Shown here one piece after another: positions 1-8,411 of a stretch of DNA of 64,000 bases. The notes under the pieces were generated by a model that made no database searches, had not been told where the DNA came from, and saw only the letters and a list, made by a program, of their open reading frames with translations. The DNA comes from Massilia sp. 9I (lineage in GTDB: Bacteria > Pseudomonadota > Gammaproteobacteria > Burkholderiales > Burkholderiaceae_D), in NCBI RefSeq assembly GCF_902506415.1, contig NZ_LR733275.1, positions 2,209,795-2,273,794 on the forward strand, given 5' to 3'. The position numbers and the translations under genes were made by a program. Position 1 is the stretch's first letter; each line of letters begins with the position of its first letter.

Positions 1-340
1 GCGACTCGTGCACGTCATGGAAGACCACCAGAGCGCAGAATGCGGCGAGCCCGCCCAGCACCAGGGCGCGGACCGGCACGGCCAGGCCGAGGTGGCGGCG
101 AAAACCCACGTACATCAGCGCGATCGTCGCCAGCAGCATCGCATTGGCGAGCTCGAGGCTCAAGAGGTCGGGCAGGACGCCGCGCGATGCGAACAGCAGC
201 AGTGAAATGACCGCCAGGGCATTGGCCTGTCCCCATTCACGGATACCGACGACCTTGCTGCTGGCAAGCGAAGACAGGACCAGTAACATGACCACCGACA
301 GCGCGGTGGTGACCAACATCAGACTCAGGGTACTCAGCAT
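1..340 (-). CDS. N-terminal part of an integral membrane protein (cut by window edge)
   Basis: The reading frame is open from an ATG at 338-340 to the window edge, giving 113 codons with no stop. The translation is very hydrophobic, with about four membrane segments near residues 6-27, 40-60, 65-80 and 87-107, and a conserved-looking loop VVGIREWGQAN at about 30-40. N-terminal membrane modules of this kind often precede GGDEF signalling domains in this family of bacteria, but the C-terminal part is outside the window, so that is only a guess. It is transcribed away from rnfH, with 205 bases between them. Confidence 0.6.
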   Translation of the reverse strand, partial: MLSTLSLMLVTTALSVVMLLVLSSLASSKVVGIREWGQANALAVISLLLFASRGVLPDLLSLELANAMLLATIALMYVGFRRHLGLAVPVRALVLGGLAAFCALVVFHDVHES

Positions 341-530
341 GGGCAGAAGCGACAGCGGACGGGGAAAGCAATGGCGCATCGCCACCCTGGGGTGGGCCGG
401 CCGCACTGCATGCGATGGAGCCGGCGCCGGGCCGTCCGTCCCGAATCATTGGCTCAGCCATATGATAGCAAGAACTGCGGCAAGTCTTCTTGCCCCGATG
501 CAATTTGAACCTGAGCTTGCAACAGTAGAA

Positions 531-547
531 AGGCCTTGATCAGGCCT
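531..547 (-). terminator. Possible weak terminator after rnfH
   Basis: Two self-complementary AGGCCT arms (531-536 and 542-547) flank a 5-base loop that overlaps the rnfH stop codon. On the minus strand the hairpin is followed by TTTCTACTG, only a short T-rich tract. The rest of 341-545 shows nothing I can name. Confidence 0.35.
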
Positions 548-866
548 AGGGAGCCGCGCCCTGAGCGGACGCAGGCGCCGCGGCGTCCTTCTTGGCCGCG
601 CGCCGGCGCCGCGAATCCTTGGGGTCCGCCACCAGCGGGCGGTAGATTTCGATGCGGTCGCGCTCGCGCAGGACGGTGTCGAGCGTCTGCTTTTTGGCGT
701 AGATGCCGACCGGCTGGGTGCTCAGGTTAATGTCCGGATACGCTTCCAGCACGCCGCTCATCTCGATCGCGGCGCCGATGGTGGTGCCGGGCGCGACCTT
801 CATCGGACGCAGGAACTCGTCGCGCGCCGAGGCGTAGCAGACATAGACCTGCAGCAGTTCAGCCAT
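546..866 (-). CDS. rnfH: RnfH family ubiquitin-like protein
   Basis: A 106-residue protein of the RnfH (UPF0125, RatB) family, a beta-grasp fold of unknown molecular role. Family features are the N-terminal strand LLQVYVCYASARDEF (about 4-18), the central PVGIYAKKQTLD stretch, and RDRIEIYRPLVADPK near residue 75-90, where these proteins normally end their fold. The remaining tail is basic, then Ala/Pro-rich. It overlaps ratA by 8 bases, so the two are probably translated together. The ratA-rnfH pair next to smpB is the usual proteobacterial arrangement. Confidence 0.9.
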   Translation of the reverse strand: MAELLQVYVCYASARDEFLRPMKVAPGTTIGAAIEMSGVLEAYPDINLSTQPVGIYAKKQTLDTVLRERDRIEIYRPLVADPKDSRRRRAAKKDAAAPASAQGAAP

Positions 867-1290
867 AGATCGCCTCGGCCCGCTTGCTGAAGGAATCGAC
901 CATGGTGTTGGCGATCATGCCGAACACCGGGCCGATGATCTGTTCCAGGATGATGCTGGAGAACTCGTACTGCAGTTCGAAGTCGATCTTGCAGGCGTCG
1001 GCGCGCAGCGCCTTGAAATTCCAGGTTCCTTCCAGCATCTTGAACGGTCCGTCGACCAGGTGCATCTTCATTTGGGTCGGACGGTTGTTGTGGTTCGAGG
1101 TGGCAAAGCTCTGCTTCACGCCGTGGAAATTGATTTGCAGGCTGGCGACCAGCTTGTCCTCGGACCGTTCGAGGACTTTCACGCCGCCGCACCAGGGCAG
1201 GAATTTTGGATAGTCTTCAACCTTGGCGACAAGGTCGAACATCTGCTCGGTGCTATAGCCGAGAAAAACTGATTTGTGCACTACTGCCAT
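859..1290 (-). CDS. ratA: RatA / Coq10-like START-domain protein
   Basis: A 143-residue protein of the polyketide cyclase/Coq10 START-like family. In E. coli the homologue was described as the RatA toxin that blocks 70S ribosome association. In other bacteria and mitochondria the family binds ubiquinone. The opening SVFLGYSTEQMFDLVAKVEDYPKFLPWC (about 7-34, quoted in part as VEDYPKFLPWC) and the C-terminal amphipathic helix FGMIANTMVDSFSKRAEAIYG are typical. The gene diverges from smpB across about 107 bases. Which of the two roles applies here cannot be decided from sequence. Confidence 0.88.
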   Translation of the reverse strand: MAVVHKSVFLGYSTEQMFDLVAKVEDYPKFLPWCGGVKVLERSEDKLVASLQINFHGVKQSFATSNHNNRPTQMKMHLVDGPFKMLEGTWNFKALRADACKIDFELQYEFSSIILEQIIGPVFGMIANTMVDSFSKRAEAIYG

Positions 1291-1397
1291 TGGTCAACCG
1301 TTTGTTATGATGTTGGACGAGTTGCATTTTGCGCCATGCAATCCTTGCATCGGCGCCACAGCAGTAGTTTAACCGAGACGCGGATTTTCGCTATTTC

Positions 1398-1847
1398 ATG
1401 AGTATTGTTGACAATAAAAAAGCTTTTTTCGACTACTTCATCGAGGACCGGTATGAAGCCGGCATCGTGCTGGAGGGGTGGGAAGTCAAGGCCATCCGCG
1501 AAGGCAAGGTTCAGATCAAGGAGGCCTATGTCGTCGTGCGCAACGGCGAGCTGTTCCTGTTCGGCGCCCACATCAGCGCGCTGACCACGGCGTCCGCCTT
1601 CAGCCACCCGGAAGCGCTGCGCACCCGCAAGCTGCTGCTGCACCGCGCCGAGGTGGACAAACTGGTCGGCAAGGTCGAACGCGCCGGCTATACCCTGCTG
1701 CCGCTGAACCTGCACTTCAAGGGCGGCCGCGTGAAGTGCGAGATCGGCCTGGCCAAGGGCAAGAAGCAGCACGACAAGCGCGCCACCGAGAAGGACCGCG
1801 ACGCCAAGCGCGAAGTCGCCTCGGCGATGAAGCAGCACCGCCGCTGA
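1398..1847 (+). CDS. smpB: SsrA-binding protein SmpB
   Basis: A 149-residue SmpB, the partner that brings tmRNA to stalled ribosomes for trans-translation. The start [22 protein letters not shown] and the motifs [19 protein letters not shown] (about 28-46) and [12 protein letters not shown] (about 117-128) are diagnostic. The C-terminal tail is basic ([14 protein letters not shown]), as needed for decoding-centre insertion. It diverges from ratA, and its stop abuts the end of the convergent ABC ATPase gene at 1848. The tmRNA gene itself is not in the window. Confidence 0.97.
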   Translation: MSIVDNKKAFFDYFIEDRYEAGIVLEGWEVKAIREGKVQIKEAYVVVRNGELFLFGAHISALTTASAFSHPEALRTRKLLLHRAEVDKLVGKVERAGYTLLPLNLHFKGGRVKCEIGLAKGKKQHDKRATEKDRDAKREVASAMKQHRR

Positions 1848-2486
1848 TCAAGCCGCGCGCATCGCTCCCGCGCGGTCCAGGTTCATCACCTGGGCGTTCG
1901 ACTGCGCGACGGCGTCCCCGTCGTGCGTCGAAAACAGGAACAGGCGCCGGTCCCGCTCGCGCCTGAATACCTCCATCAGGTAGGCCTTGGCCCCGGCATC
2001 GATGCCGTTGGTCGGCTCGTCCATCAGCACCACCCTCGCCTCGCTCGCCAGCCCCGCCACCAGCATGAACTTCTTGCGCGTGCCGAGCGACATCGCCTCG
2101 AAACGCTTGTGCAGGTGCGCCTGGAGGCCTAAACCTTCCACCAGTGCCGGCAGCGCAGGCGCGTCGCGCTGCCCGCGCAGCACCAGCACCATGCGCAGGA
2201 ACTCGTCGCCCGACATGAATTCGTAGGCCACCGATTCATCGGGCACCCAGGCCAGCTGCGCGCGCGCGCGGCGCGGGGCAGCGTGCAGGTCGGCGCGGGC
2301 GACCAGGATGCGCCCCGTCTGCGGCGGATTCACCCCCGCCAGCAGCGACAGCAGCGTGGATTTGCCCGCACCGTTCTGCCCCATCAGGGCCACCACGCCG
2401 GGTCCGAAGGCGAACGACAGGCCGCGAAACAGGACCTGTCCCGAGAACTGCATGCCGAGTCCCTCGGCTTCAAGCAAAGTCGTCAT
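1848..2486 (-). CDS. ABC transporter ATP-binding protein
   Basis: A 212-residue ABC ATPase. Walker A is GQNGAGKST (about 36-44), Walker B is VVLMDEPTNGID (about 152-163), and the H-loop His is in FSTHDGD. The signature LSGGQ is replaced by MSLGTRKK, a variant common in ABC-2 and CcmA-like export ATPases. The next gene downstream on the transcript side, 6 bases upstream at 2493, codes for a polytopic membrane protein, so the two probably form one transporter. The substrate is unknown. Confidence 0.85.
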   Translation of the reverse strand: MTTLLEAEGLGMQFSGQVLFRGLSFAFGPGVVALMGQNGAGKSTLLSLLAGVNPPQTGRILVARADLHAAPRRARAQLAWVPDESVAYEFMSGDEFLRMVLVLRGQRDAPALPALVEGLGLQAHLHKRFEAMSLGTRKKFMLVAGLASEARVVLMDEPTNGIDAGAKAYLMEVFRRERDRRLFLFSTHDGDAVAQSNAQVMNLDRAGAMRAA

Positions 2487-2492
2487 CGCGTC

Positions 2493-3698
2493 TCACAGTA
2501 AGAGGAAAGTCACGACCAGCAGCGCGATCTTGATCAGGATGCCGTCCTGGTGGCGCTGGATGATCGGCGCACCCAGCAGCGCCAGGGTGAAGATGGCGCC
2601 TGCCGCATGCTTGACCAGCTGGGCGCCGACGATGCCGCCCTGTCCTGGCTGCAGCAGGCAGGCGGCATAGGCGCCGGCAAACAGCAGCGCAGTCGCGCCC
2701 AGCACGCAGGCCTGCTCGGCAAGCGCCATGCGCAGCGCCCCGTAGCGCAGGCTGCGCTGCCAGGCCTGCAGCGGCTGGCGCGTGGTCCAGAACAGGTAGA
2801 AGAAGCCGGACATGGTGGCGGCGCTCAGCCAGCAGCCGACCTTCAGGAAGGCCGAGGACTCGGCCAGCTTGCCGACGCCGAAGATCATCCAGAGGCTGGC
2901 GGCCTGGATACCGATCGCGAGGCCAAGGCGCGGCAGCGCGGCGTGCGCGTGGCGGCGCGCCAGCAGCGACAGCTGCCAGGCCAGCAGGAAACCCCAGCCG
3001 CCCAGGCGCAGGGAGGATGGACTGGCTGCACGGCCGTCCGCGTCAAGTGCCGGCGCCGCAGCCAGGCGTCCGGCCAGGCCGGCGCCGGCCGCCAGCAGCG
3101 CCGCGCACAGGATCGCCGGCTCCAGCATGCCGCCCAGGCCCGCCCCGGCCAGCGCAACGAATCCCAGAGCCGGAATCAGGACGGCGCGTGGCGCAACGCG
3201 CGTGGCCGCAGCATGGGCCGCATGCAGGCTCAATACGACCAGCAATGCCGCACGCAGACCGAACCAGTGCCCTGCTCCGCCAGGTTCAGTCGCGACCGTC
3301 CACACGGACAGCCCGACCGGCACCAGGAAGACTTGCAGGCCGACCAGCAGCATCGCCGCATCGACCAGCGGTGCCGTGCCGACGCCCAGCGGCAGCGAGC
3401 GCGTGAAGCTTGCGAGTGGACCGCCCGCGATGAATCCACGATGAATGCGCACCCAGACGAAGATGCAGGCCAGCCAGGTGCCGGCCCAGGCGGCATCGGC
3501 AAGGACGCTGCCGGGCGCGCGCCAGAAATGCAGGATCGGTTCCGCCAGCAGCGCCGGCCGTTCGGCCAGCGCTACACCGAACAGCATCAACAGCACGCCG
3601 AGCAGGTGCGCGTAGCGCAGGTAGAGCGCGAAGGATTGCCGGCGGAAGTAGGCGCGCCGGCTGCGCAACATCAGGAAGAACGGGCTAGTTGCCGTCAT
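2493..3698 (-). CDS. Polytopic membrane protein, likely partner of the adjacent ABC ATPase
   Basis: A 401-residue protein that is almost entirely hydrophobic, with about ten predicted membrane segments and a short basic N-terminus (LRSRRAYFRRQS). I cannot place it in a named family with certainty. It has no receptor or enzymatic motif. Its stop lies 6 bases before the ATPase start, suggesting an operon in which this is the permease subunit. It begins 19 bases after the stop of the Bcr-type exporter, so all three could share a transcript. Confidence 0.7.
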   Translation of the reverse strand: MTATSPFFLMLRSRRAYFRRQSFALYLRYAHLLGVLLMLFGVALAERPALLAEPILHFWRAPGSVLADAAWAGTWLACIFVWVRIHRGFIAGGPLASFTRSLPLGVGTAPLVDAAMLLVGLQVFLVPVGLSVWTVATEPGGAGHWFGLRAALLVVLSLHAAHAAATRVAPRAVLIPALGFVALAGAGLGGMLEPAILCAALLAAGAGLAGRLAAAPALDADGRAASPSSLRLGGWGFLLAWQLSLLARRHAHAALPRLGLAIGIQAASLWMIFGVGKLAESSAFLKVGCWLSAATMSGFFYLFWTTRQPLQAWQRSLRYGALRMALAEQACVLGATALLFAGAYAACLLQPGQGGIVGAQLVKHAAGAIFTLALLGAPIIQRHQDGILIKIALLVVTFLLL

Positions 3699-3717
3699 GC
3701 GTTCTTCCGCTGCCGCA

Positions 3718-4899
3718 TTAAATGGCCGGCTTGGCGAAACGCCGGCTGAGGCGCCACATCAGGAAGCTCAGCACGCAGCCGATTGCGGCGCCGCAGGCCA
3801 GCTTGAGCGCGCTGCCGAACAGCAGCGGCGCCACCAGGCCGGAGACCAGCGCGAAGGACATCATCTGGATAAAACCGACCATCGACGCCGCCAGGCCACG
3901 GTTGTTCGGGAACAGGCCCATGGCCGACAGCTGGATGCCCGGCATCGCCACCGCGAGACCGAAGGTGAACACGCCCAGCGGCAACACCGCCCACGGCACG
4001 CTGGCCGCGAACAGTGCGTTGTAGCCGACGTTGAGCACCGAGGCCAGCGCCATCACGCCGTAGCCGATCCACAGCAGGCGGCCAGGGGGCGCCTTGGCGG
4101 CGCGCTTGCCGCCCCAGGCCGAGCCGATCACCATGCCGCCGATCAGGGGAATGAACATCCAGGCAAACGCGGTCTCCGGCAGGCCCAGGATCTCCATCAC
4201 GAAGTTGGCCGCCGAGCCGATGTACAGGGACAGGCCGCCGAACACCAGGCCGAGGGCCAGCGACAGCATCACGAACTGCGGATTGCGCAGCACCATCAGG
4301 TAGTTGCGGGCGATGGTCACCGGATGGAAGACCTGGCGTTTCTCGCGCGGCAGGCTCTCCGGCAGCATGCGCGCCACCAGGACGATCATGGCGGCGCCGA
4401 AGATCGCCAGGAACACGAAGGTCGAGCGCCAACCGAAGGTCACGTGCAGCCAGCCGCCCAGCACCGGGGCGATGGCCGGCGCCAGGCCGAACACCATCAT
4501 GATGTGGGACATCATCTTCTGCGCCTGCGCCCCGGCGAAGCGGTCCTGCACGATCGCCTGGCCGATCACCGAGCCGGCGCCGGCCGAGAGGCCCTGCAGC
4601 GCACGGAAGGCCAGCAGCCAGCCGAAGGTCGGCGCGAAGGCAGCGCCGATCGAGGCCAGCGTGTACATCGACAGCGCACCCAGGATCACGGGACGGCGTC
4701 CGAAGGAGTCGGACAGGGTCCCGTAGAACAGCATCATCAAGGCAAAACAGAACAGGAAGACGCTCAGCGTCTGCTGCACCGCCACCGGCCCGACGCCGAA
4801 TTCGACACCGATCGCCGGCATCGACGGCAGGTAGGTATCGATCGCGAGCGCCCCGATCATGCCGAGGCAGGCGAGGATGGTGGTGAGGAGTCGTTGCAT
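3718..4899 (-). CDS. MFS drug exporter of the Bcr/CflA family
   Basis: A 393-residue, 12-segment major facilitator. The opening LGMIGALAIDTYLPSMPAIG carries the Bcr/CflA hallmark (ALAIDTYLPSMP), and GTLSDSFGRRPVILGA is the loop 2-3 motif A. These proton antiporters export drugs such as bicyclomycin and sulfonamides, or dipeptides. An in-frame start exists upstream at 4956, but I chose the ATG at 4899 because AGAAGG lies 7 bases ahead of it and the first membrane segment follows directly. Confidence 0.88.
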   Translation of the reverse strand: MQRLLTTILACLGMIGALAIDTYLPSMPAIGVEFGVGPVAVQQTLSVFLFCFALMMLFYGTLSDSFGRRPVILGALSMYTLASIGAAFAPTFGWLLAFRALQGLSAGAGSVIGQAIVQDRFAGAQAQKMMSHIMMVFGLAPAIAPVLGGWLHVTFGWRSTFVFLAIFGAAMIVLVARMLPESLPREKRQVFHPVTIARNYLMVLRNPQFVMLSLALGLVFGGLSLYIGSAANFVMEILGLPETAFAWMFIPLIGGMVIGSAWGGKRAAKAPPGRLLWIGYGVMALASVLNVGYNALFAASVPWAVLPLGVFTFGLAVAMPGIQLSAMGLFPNNRGLAASMVGFIQMMSFALVSGLVAPLLFGSALKLACGAAIGCVLSFLMWRLSRRFAKPAI

Positions 4900-4971
4900 G
4901 GCAGTGCCTTCTGAAAATGACCGGCACTGCGACAGGCAAGCGTCCGGGGGACGCAATTGTACTGAATTTCA

Positions 4972-4998
4972 CAAAAAACAATTTGGCCGTCCCCCAAA
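4972..4998 (-). terminator. Possible terminator after the signal peptidase gene
   Basis: On the minus strand TTTGG and CCAAA (4994-4998 and 4982-4986) can pair around a 7-base loop, followed by TTGTTTTTTG. The stem is short, so strength is doubtful. Confidence 0.4.
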
Positions 4999-5010
4999 GC
5001 AGCTTGGCGC

Positions 5011-5676
5011 TCAGCGCAGCGACATCCCGAAGCGCTCCGGCCGCGGCAGCCAGTTGCCGAGGTAGTCGGCCGAGACCAGGATGCGCTCGGCGCGCCCGAT
5101 CAGCAGGTGGCGCGGGACGAAGCCGATATAGCGCGAGTCGCGGCTCATGTCGCGGTTGTCGCCCAACATCAGGTAGGCCTCCGGCGGCACGGTCACCGGA
5201 CCGAAGTCGCGCGGCACCATGCGCTGCGGGAGCACCTGGATGCGGTGGCGACGGCCGTCGATGGTTTCATCGACGCGCTGCGCGTCCATCATCGCGCCGT
5301 CGGCCAGCTCCTTGGTCACCTCCTGCAGCGAATACTGCGATTCGACTCCATTGATGACGAGGCGCTCGTTGCGCATCTCGACCTGGTCGCCCGGCAGCGC
5401 CAGCACGCGCTTGATCAGGCGCGTGCCGTCTTCAGGCGAGGTAAAGGTGACGACGTCGCCACGCTGCGGTTCACCGGTACGCGCCACTACCACGTCGGTC
5501 AGCGGGACCTTGACGTTGTAGGCCAGGCGATTCACGAAGACCACGTCGCCCTCCAGAAGATTGGGCCGCATGGAGCTGGATGGAATCGGGTTCCAGTCCG
5601 CCACCGCGGTGCGGAACACGCCGAACAGCAGCAGGAACGCCAGGAATCCCTTGTTGGCGCGGATGAAGGCTTTCAT
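5011..5676 (-). CDS. lepB: Signal peptidase I (short form)
   Basis: A 221-residue inner-membrane serine protease that removes signal peptides. It has one N-terminal membrane anchor (about 8-27). The nucleophile serine is in IPSSSMRP (about 32-39), the general-base lysine in RLIKRVLALPGD (about 87-98), and the box GDNRDMSRDSRYIGFVP near 173-189. The enzyme is shorter than the two-anchor LepB that normally sits between lepA and rnc, so it may be a second paralogue. AAGGAGGG lies 7 bases before the ATG. It is divergent from ppk1. Confidence 0.9.
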   Translation of the reverse strand: MKAFIRANKGFLAFLLLFGVFRTAVADWNPIPSSSMRPNLLEGDVVFVNRLAYNVKVPLTDVVVARTGEPQRGDVVTFTSPEDGTRLIKRVLALPGDQVEMRNERLVINGVESQYSLQEVTKELADGAMMDAQRVDETIDGRRHRIQVLPQRMVPRDFGPVTVPPEAYLMLGDNRDMSRDSRYIGFVPRHLLIGRAERILVSADYLGNWLPRPERFGMSLR

Positions 5677-5757
5677 TGGACGACCCTCCTTGTATTTTTG
5701 ATGAGGTCTTTATACGCATCCAGTCTTTAATGATGCTTAAACGTTAAGCCACCTTCC

Positions 5758-5791
5758 ATGTCACTGCCTTGTCACATCCGCCACCTACACT
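5758..5791 (+). promoter_or_regulatory. Candidate Pho box and promoter for ppk1
   Basis: Two direct 7-mers, ATGTCAC (5758-5764) and TTGTCAC (5769-5775), are separated by 4 bases, the exact 7-4-7 layout of a PhoB box (consensus CTGTCAT). A -10-like TACACT (5786-5791) starts 10 bases after the second repeat, the spacing known for PhoB-activated promoters that lack a good -35. Start of transcription would be near 5798, 21 bases before the ppk1 ATG. Confidence 0.6.
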
Positions 5792-5818
5792 GGCCGCGCC
5801 GAGACGAGGACGCAGACC

Positions 5819-7969
5819 ATGGACATGAAACACAAGGCCACCGACACCGAAGCCAGGAGCATGCTTGAGCCCTTCCTGAACCGCGAGCTGTCGCTGCTCG
5901 AGTTCAACCGCCGGGTGCTGGCCCAGGCCGAGGATCCGGCGATTCCCCTGCTCGAACGCCTGCGCTTCCTGTGCATCGTGTGCAGCAACCTCGACGAGTT
6001 CTTCGAGGTGCGGGTGGCGAGCCTGCTGGCCCAGCACCAGATGGAGCATGGCCACAACGGCATCCCGCATGCGCTGGCCACCACCCTGGAGCGTGCCAGC
6101 GCCGAATGCCGGCGCCTGATCGAACGCCAGTACAAGCTGTTCAACGGCGAGATCCTGCCGCGCCTGTCGGAGAACGGCATCCACATGCTGCGCCGGGGCG
6201 AACGCAACGCGGCGCAGCGGGCCTGGGTCAAGCAATTCTTCGACAAGGAAGTGCGCCCCCTGCTCACGCCGATCGGCCTCGATCCGGCCCACCCCTTCCC
6301 GCGCGTGGTCAACAAGAGCCTCAACTTCATCGTCGAACTGGCCGGCAAGGACGCCTTCGGGCGCGGCACGGGAATCGCCATCATGAAGGCGCCGCGCGTG
6401 CTGCCGCGCGTGATCCGCCTGCCGGATGAACTGTCGGACAAGAAGGGCGCCTCCTACTGCCTGCTGTCCTCGGTGATCCAGGCCCACCTGGCCGACCTGT
6501 TCACCGGACGCGAGGTGCTGTCGTACTCGCAGTTCCGGGTGACCCGCAACAGCGACCTGTGGGTCGACGAGGACGAAGTCAAGAACCTGCGCCAGGCGCT
6601 GCAGAGCGAGCTCCATAGCCGCAACTACGGCTTCGCGGTGCGCCTCGAAGTGGGCCACGCCTGCCCGCCGCACCTGGCCTCTTTTCTGCTCGACCAGTTC
6701 GAGATCGACCGCTCGCGCCTGTTCGCGGTGGACGGCCCGGTCAACCTCGGGCGCTTGCTGGAGGTGGTCAATACCAACGACAAGCCGGAGCTGAAGTTCC
6801 CCTCCTTTACGCCCGGCTTCCCGCCCAAGCTCGCCGCGCCGGACATCTTCGCCACGCTGCGCCGCCAGGACGTGCTGCTGCACCATCCCTTCGAATCCTT
6901 CCAGCCGGTGATCGACTTCATCCAGTCGGCTGCGGCCGACCCTTGCGTGGCGGCGATCAAGCAGACCATCTACCGCGCCGGCATGAATTCGGACCTGATG
7001 GAAGCCTTGATCGCGGCCGCGCGGCGCGGCAAGGAAGTCACGGTGATCGTCGAACTGATGGCGCGCTTCGACGAGGAGGCCAACATCAACTGGGCCGAGC
7101 GCCTGGAGCAGGCCGGCGCCCAGGTGGTCTACGGCGTGGTGGGCCTGAAGACCCACGCCAAGCTGGCCTTGGTTCTGCGCCGCGAAGAGCACGGCCTGCG
7201 CCGCTACGCCCACCTCGGCACCGGCAACTACAATTCCACCACCGCCAAGTTCTACACCGACTTCGGCCTGCTCACCTGCGACGAAGAGATCACGGCCGAC
7301 GTCAACGAGGTCTTCATCCACCTCACCAGCCTGACCCGTCCCAAGCAGCTCACCAGCCTGTGGCTGGCGCCCTTCTCGCTGCAGAAGGAAGTGGTGCGTG
7401 CGATCCGCGACGAGGCGGCCATCGCGAAACACGGCCGACCGGCGCGCATCATCGCCAAGATGAACTCACTCACCGACGAATCGGTGATCAAGGCCCTGTA
7501 CGAAGCGTCGGAAGCGGGTGTGCGCATCGACCTGATCGTGCGCGGCGCCTGTTCGCTGCGGCCTGGCGTGCCTGGACTGAGCGAGAACATCAAGGTGCGC
7601 TCGATCGTCGGGCGCTTCCTGGAACATACCCGGGTGTTTTACTTCCGCAACGACCTGAAGCACGACGTCTACCTGTCGAGCGCCGACTGGATGAACCGCA
7701 ACCTGTTCCGGCGCGTCGAAGTGGCATTCCCGATCCGCTCGCCCGCGCTCAAGCGCCGCGTGCTGCGCGAGGGCCTGCATCCCTACCTGAAGGACAACGT
7801 CAACGCCTGGGAACTGGGCAGCGACGGGCACTACCGGCGCAAGAAGACCCGCAGCGGGCAGAAGGCCGCCAGCGCCCAACAACAACTTATGGAGATGCTC
7901 GGCGCCGGCAAGCATCCGAACAAGGAGAATGACGATGGACCTGATCCTGTGGCGGCACGCCGAGGCTGA
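5819..7969 (+). CDS. ppk1: Polyphosphate kinase 1
   Basis: A 716-residue PPK1 that reversibly polymerises the ATP gamma-phosphate into polyphosphate. The N-terminal domain opens with FLNRELSLLEFNRRVLAQAED. The phospholipase-D-like catalytic half has the two histidines in THAKLALV (His446) and YAHLGTGNYN (His465), matching the E. coli autophosphorylation and acid-base residues. Length is normal. GAGGA sits 8 bases before the ATG. It overlaps sixA by 35 bases and faces ppx, so synthesis and breakdown genes are clustered. A Pho-box-like element lies upstream. Confidence 0.97.
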   Translation: MDMKHKATDTEARSMLEPFLNRELSLLEFNRRVLAQAEDPAIPLLERLRFLCIVCSNLDEFFEVRVASLLAQHQMEHGHNGIPHALATTLERASAECRRLIERQYKLFNGEILPRLSENGIHMLRRGERNAAQRAWVKQFFDKEVRPLLTPIGLDPAHPFPRVVNKSLNFIVELAGKDAFGRGTGIAIMKAPRVLPRVIRLPDELSDKKGASYCLLSSVIQAHLADLFTGREVLSYSQFRVTRNSDLWVDEDEVKNLRQALQSELHSRNYGFAVRLEVGHACPPHLASFLLDQFEIDRSRLFAVDGPVNLGRLLEVVNTNDKPELKFPSFTPGFPPKLAAPDIFATLRRQDVLLHHPFESFQPVIDFIQSAAADPCVAAIKQTIYRAGMNSDLMEALIAAARRGKEVTVIVELMARFDEEANINWAERLEQAGAQVVYGVVGLKTHAKLALVLRREEHGLRRYAHLGTGNYNSTTAKFYTDFGLLTCDEEITADVNEVFIHLTSLTRPKQLTSLWLAPFSLQKEVVRAIRDEAAIAKHGRPARIIAKMNSLTDESVIKALYEASEAGVRIDLIVRGACSLRPGVPGLSENIKVRSIVGRFLEHTRVFYFRNDLKHDVYLSSADWMNRNLFRRVEVAFPIRSPALKRRVLREGLHPYLKDNVNAWELGSDGHYRRKKTRSGQKAASAQQQLMEMLGAGKHPNKENDDGPDPVAARRG

Positions 7970-8411
7970 GCCCCATGCGGCGGAAGGCGACGCCGCTGCC
8001 GACCTGAAGCGCGCCCTGACGCCCAAGGGCAAGCGCCACGCGGCGCGGGTCGGCGCCTGGCTGCACCGCCAGCTGCCGGACGACGTGCGGGTGCTGTGCA
8101 GTCCTGCCAGGCGCTGCGTGCAGACGGTGGAGGCGCTGGGCCGCAACTACAAGCTGCTCGACGCGCTGGCGCCGGATGCGAGCGCCGAAGCGATCCTCGA
8201 GGCCAGCGGCTGGCCCAAGCACCGCCAGCCGGCGCTGATCGTCGGCCACCAGCCCCTGCTGGGCCAGGTCGCGTCAATGGTGCTGTGCGGCGGCAAGCAG
8301 GACTGGCGGATCCGCAAGGCGGGGGTGTTCTGGATCACCCACAAGGGCAGCGATGGGCTGCCCTATGTGAAGCTGGTGGTGGGGCCGGACTTCATCGGCC
8401 AGCTGCGCTAG
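7935..8411 (+). CDS. sixA: SixA-type phosphohistidine phosphatase
   Basis: A 158-residue protein of the histidine phosphatase (RHG) superfamily. The catalytic motif is LWRHAEAEP with the phospho-accepting His8; CSPARRCVQTVEAL and IVGHQPLLG supply the second arginine and second histidine. E. coli SixA removes phosphate from phosphohistidine in PTS-Ntr and phosphorelay proteins. I chose the ATG at 7935 rather than 7929 because AAGGAG (7922-7927) is then 7 bases away instead of 1. The gene begins inside ppk1, suggesting coupled expression. Confidence 0.85.
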   Translation: MDLILWRHAEAEPHAAEGDAAADLKRALTPKGKRHAARVGAWLHRQLPDDVRVLCSPARRCVQTVEALGRNYKLLDALAPDASAEAILEASGWPKHRQPALIVGHQPLLGQVASMVLCGGKQDWRIRKAGVFWITHKGSDGLPYVKLVVGPDFIGQLR

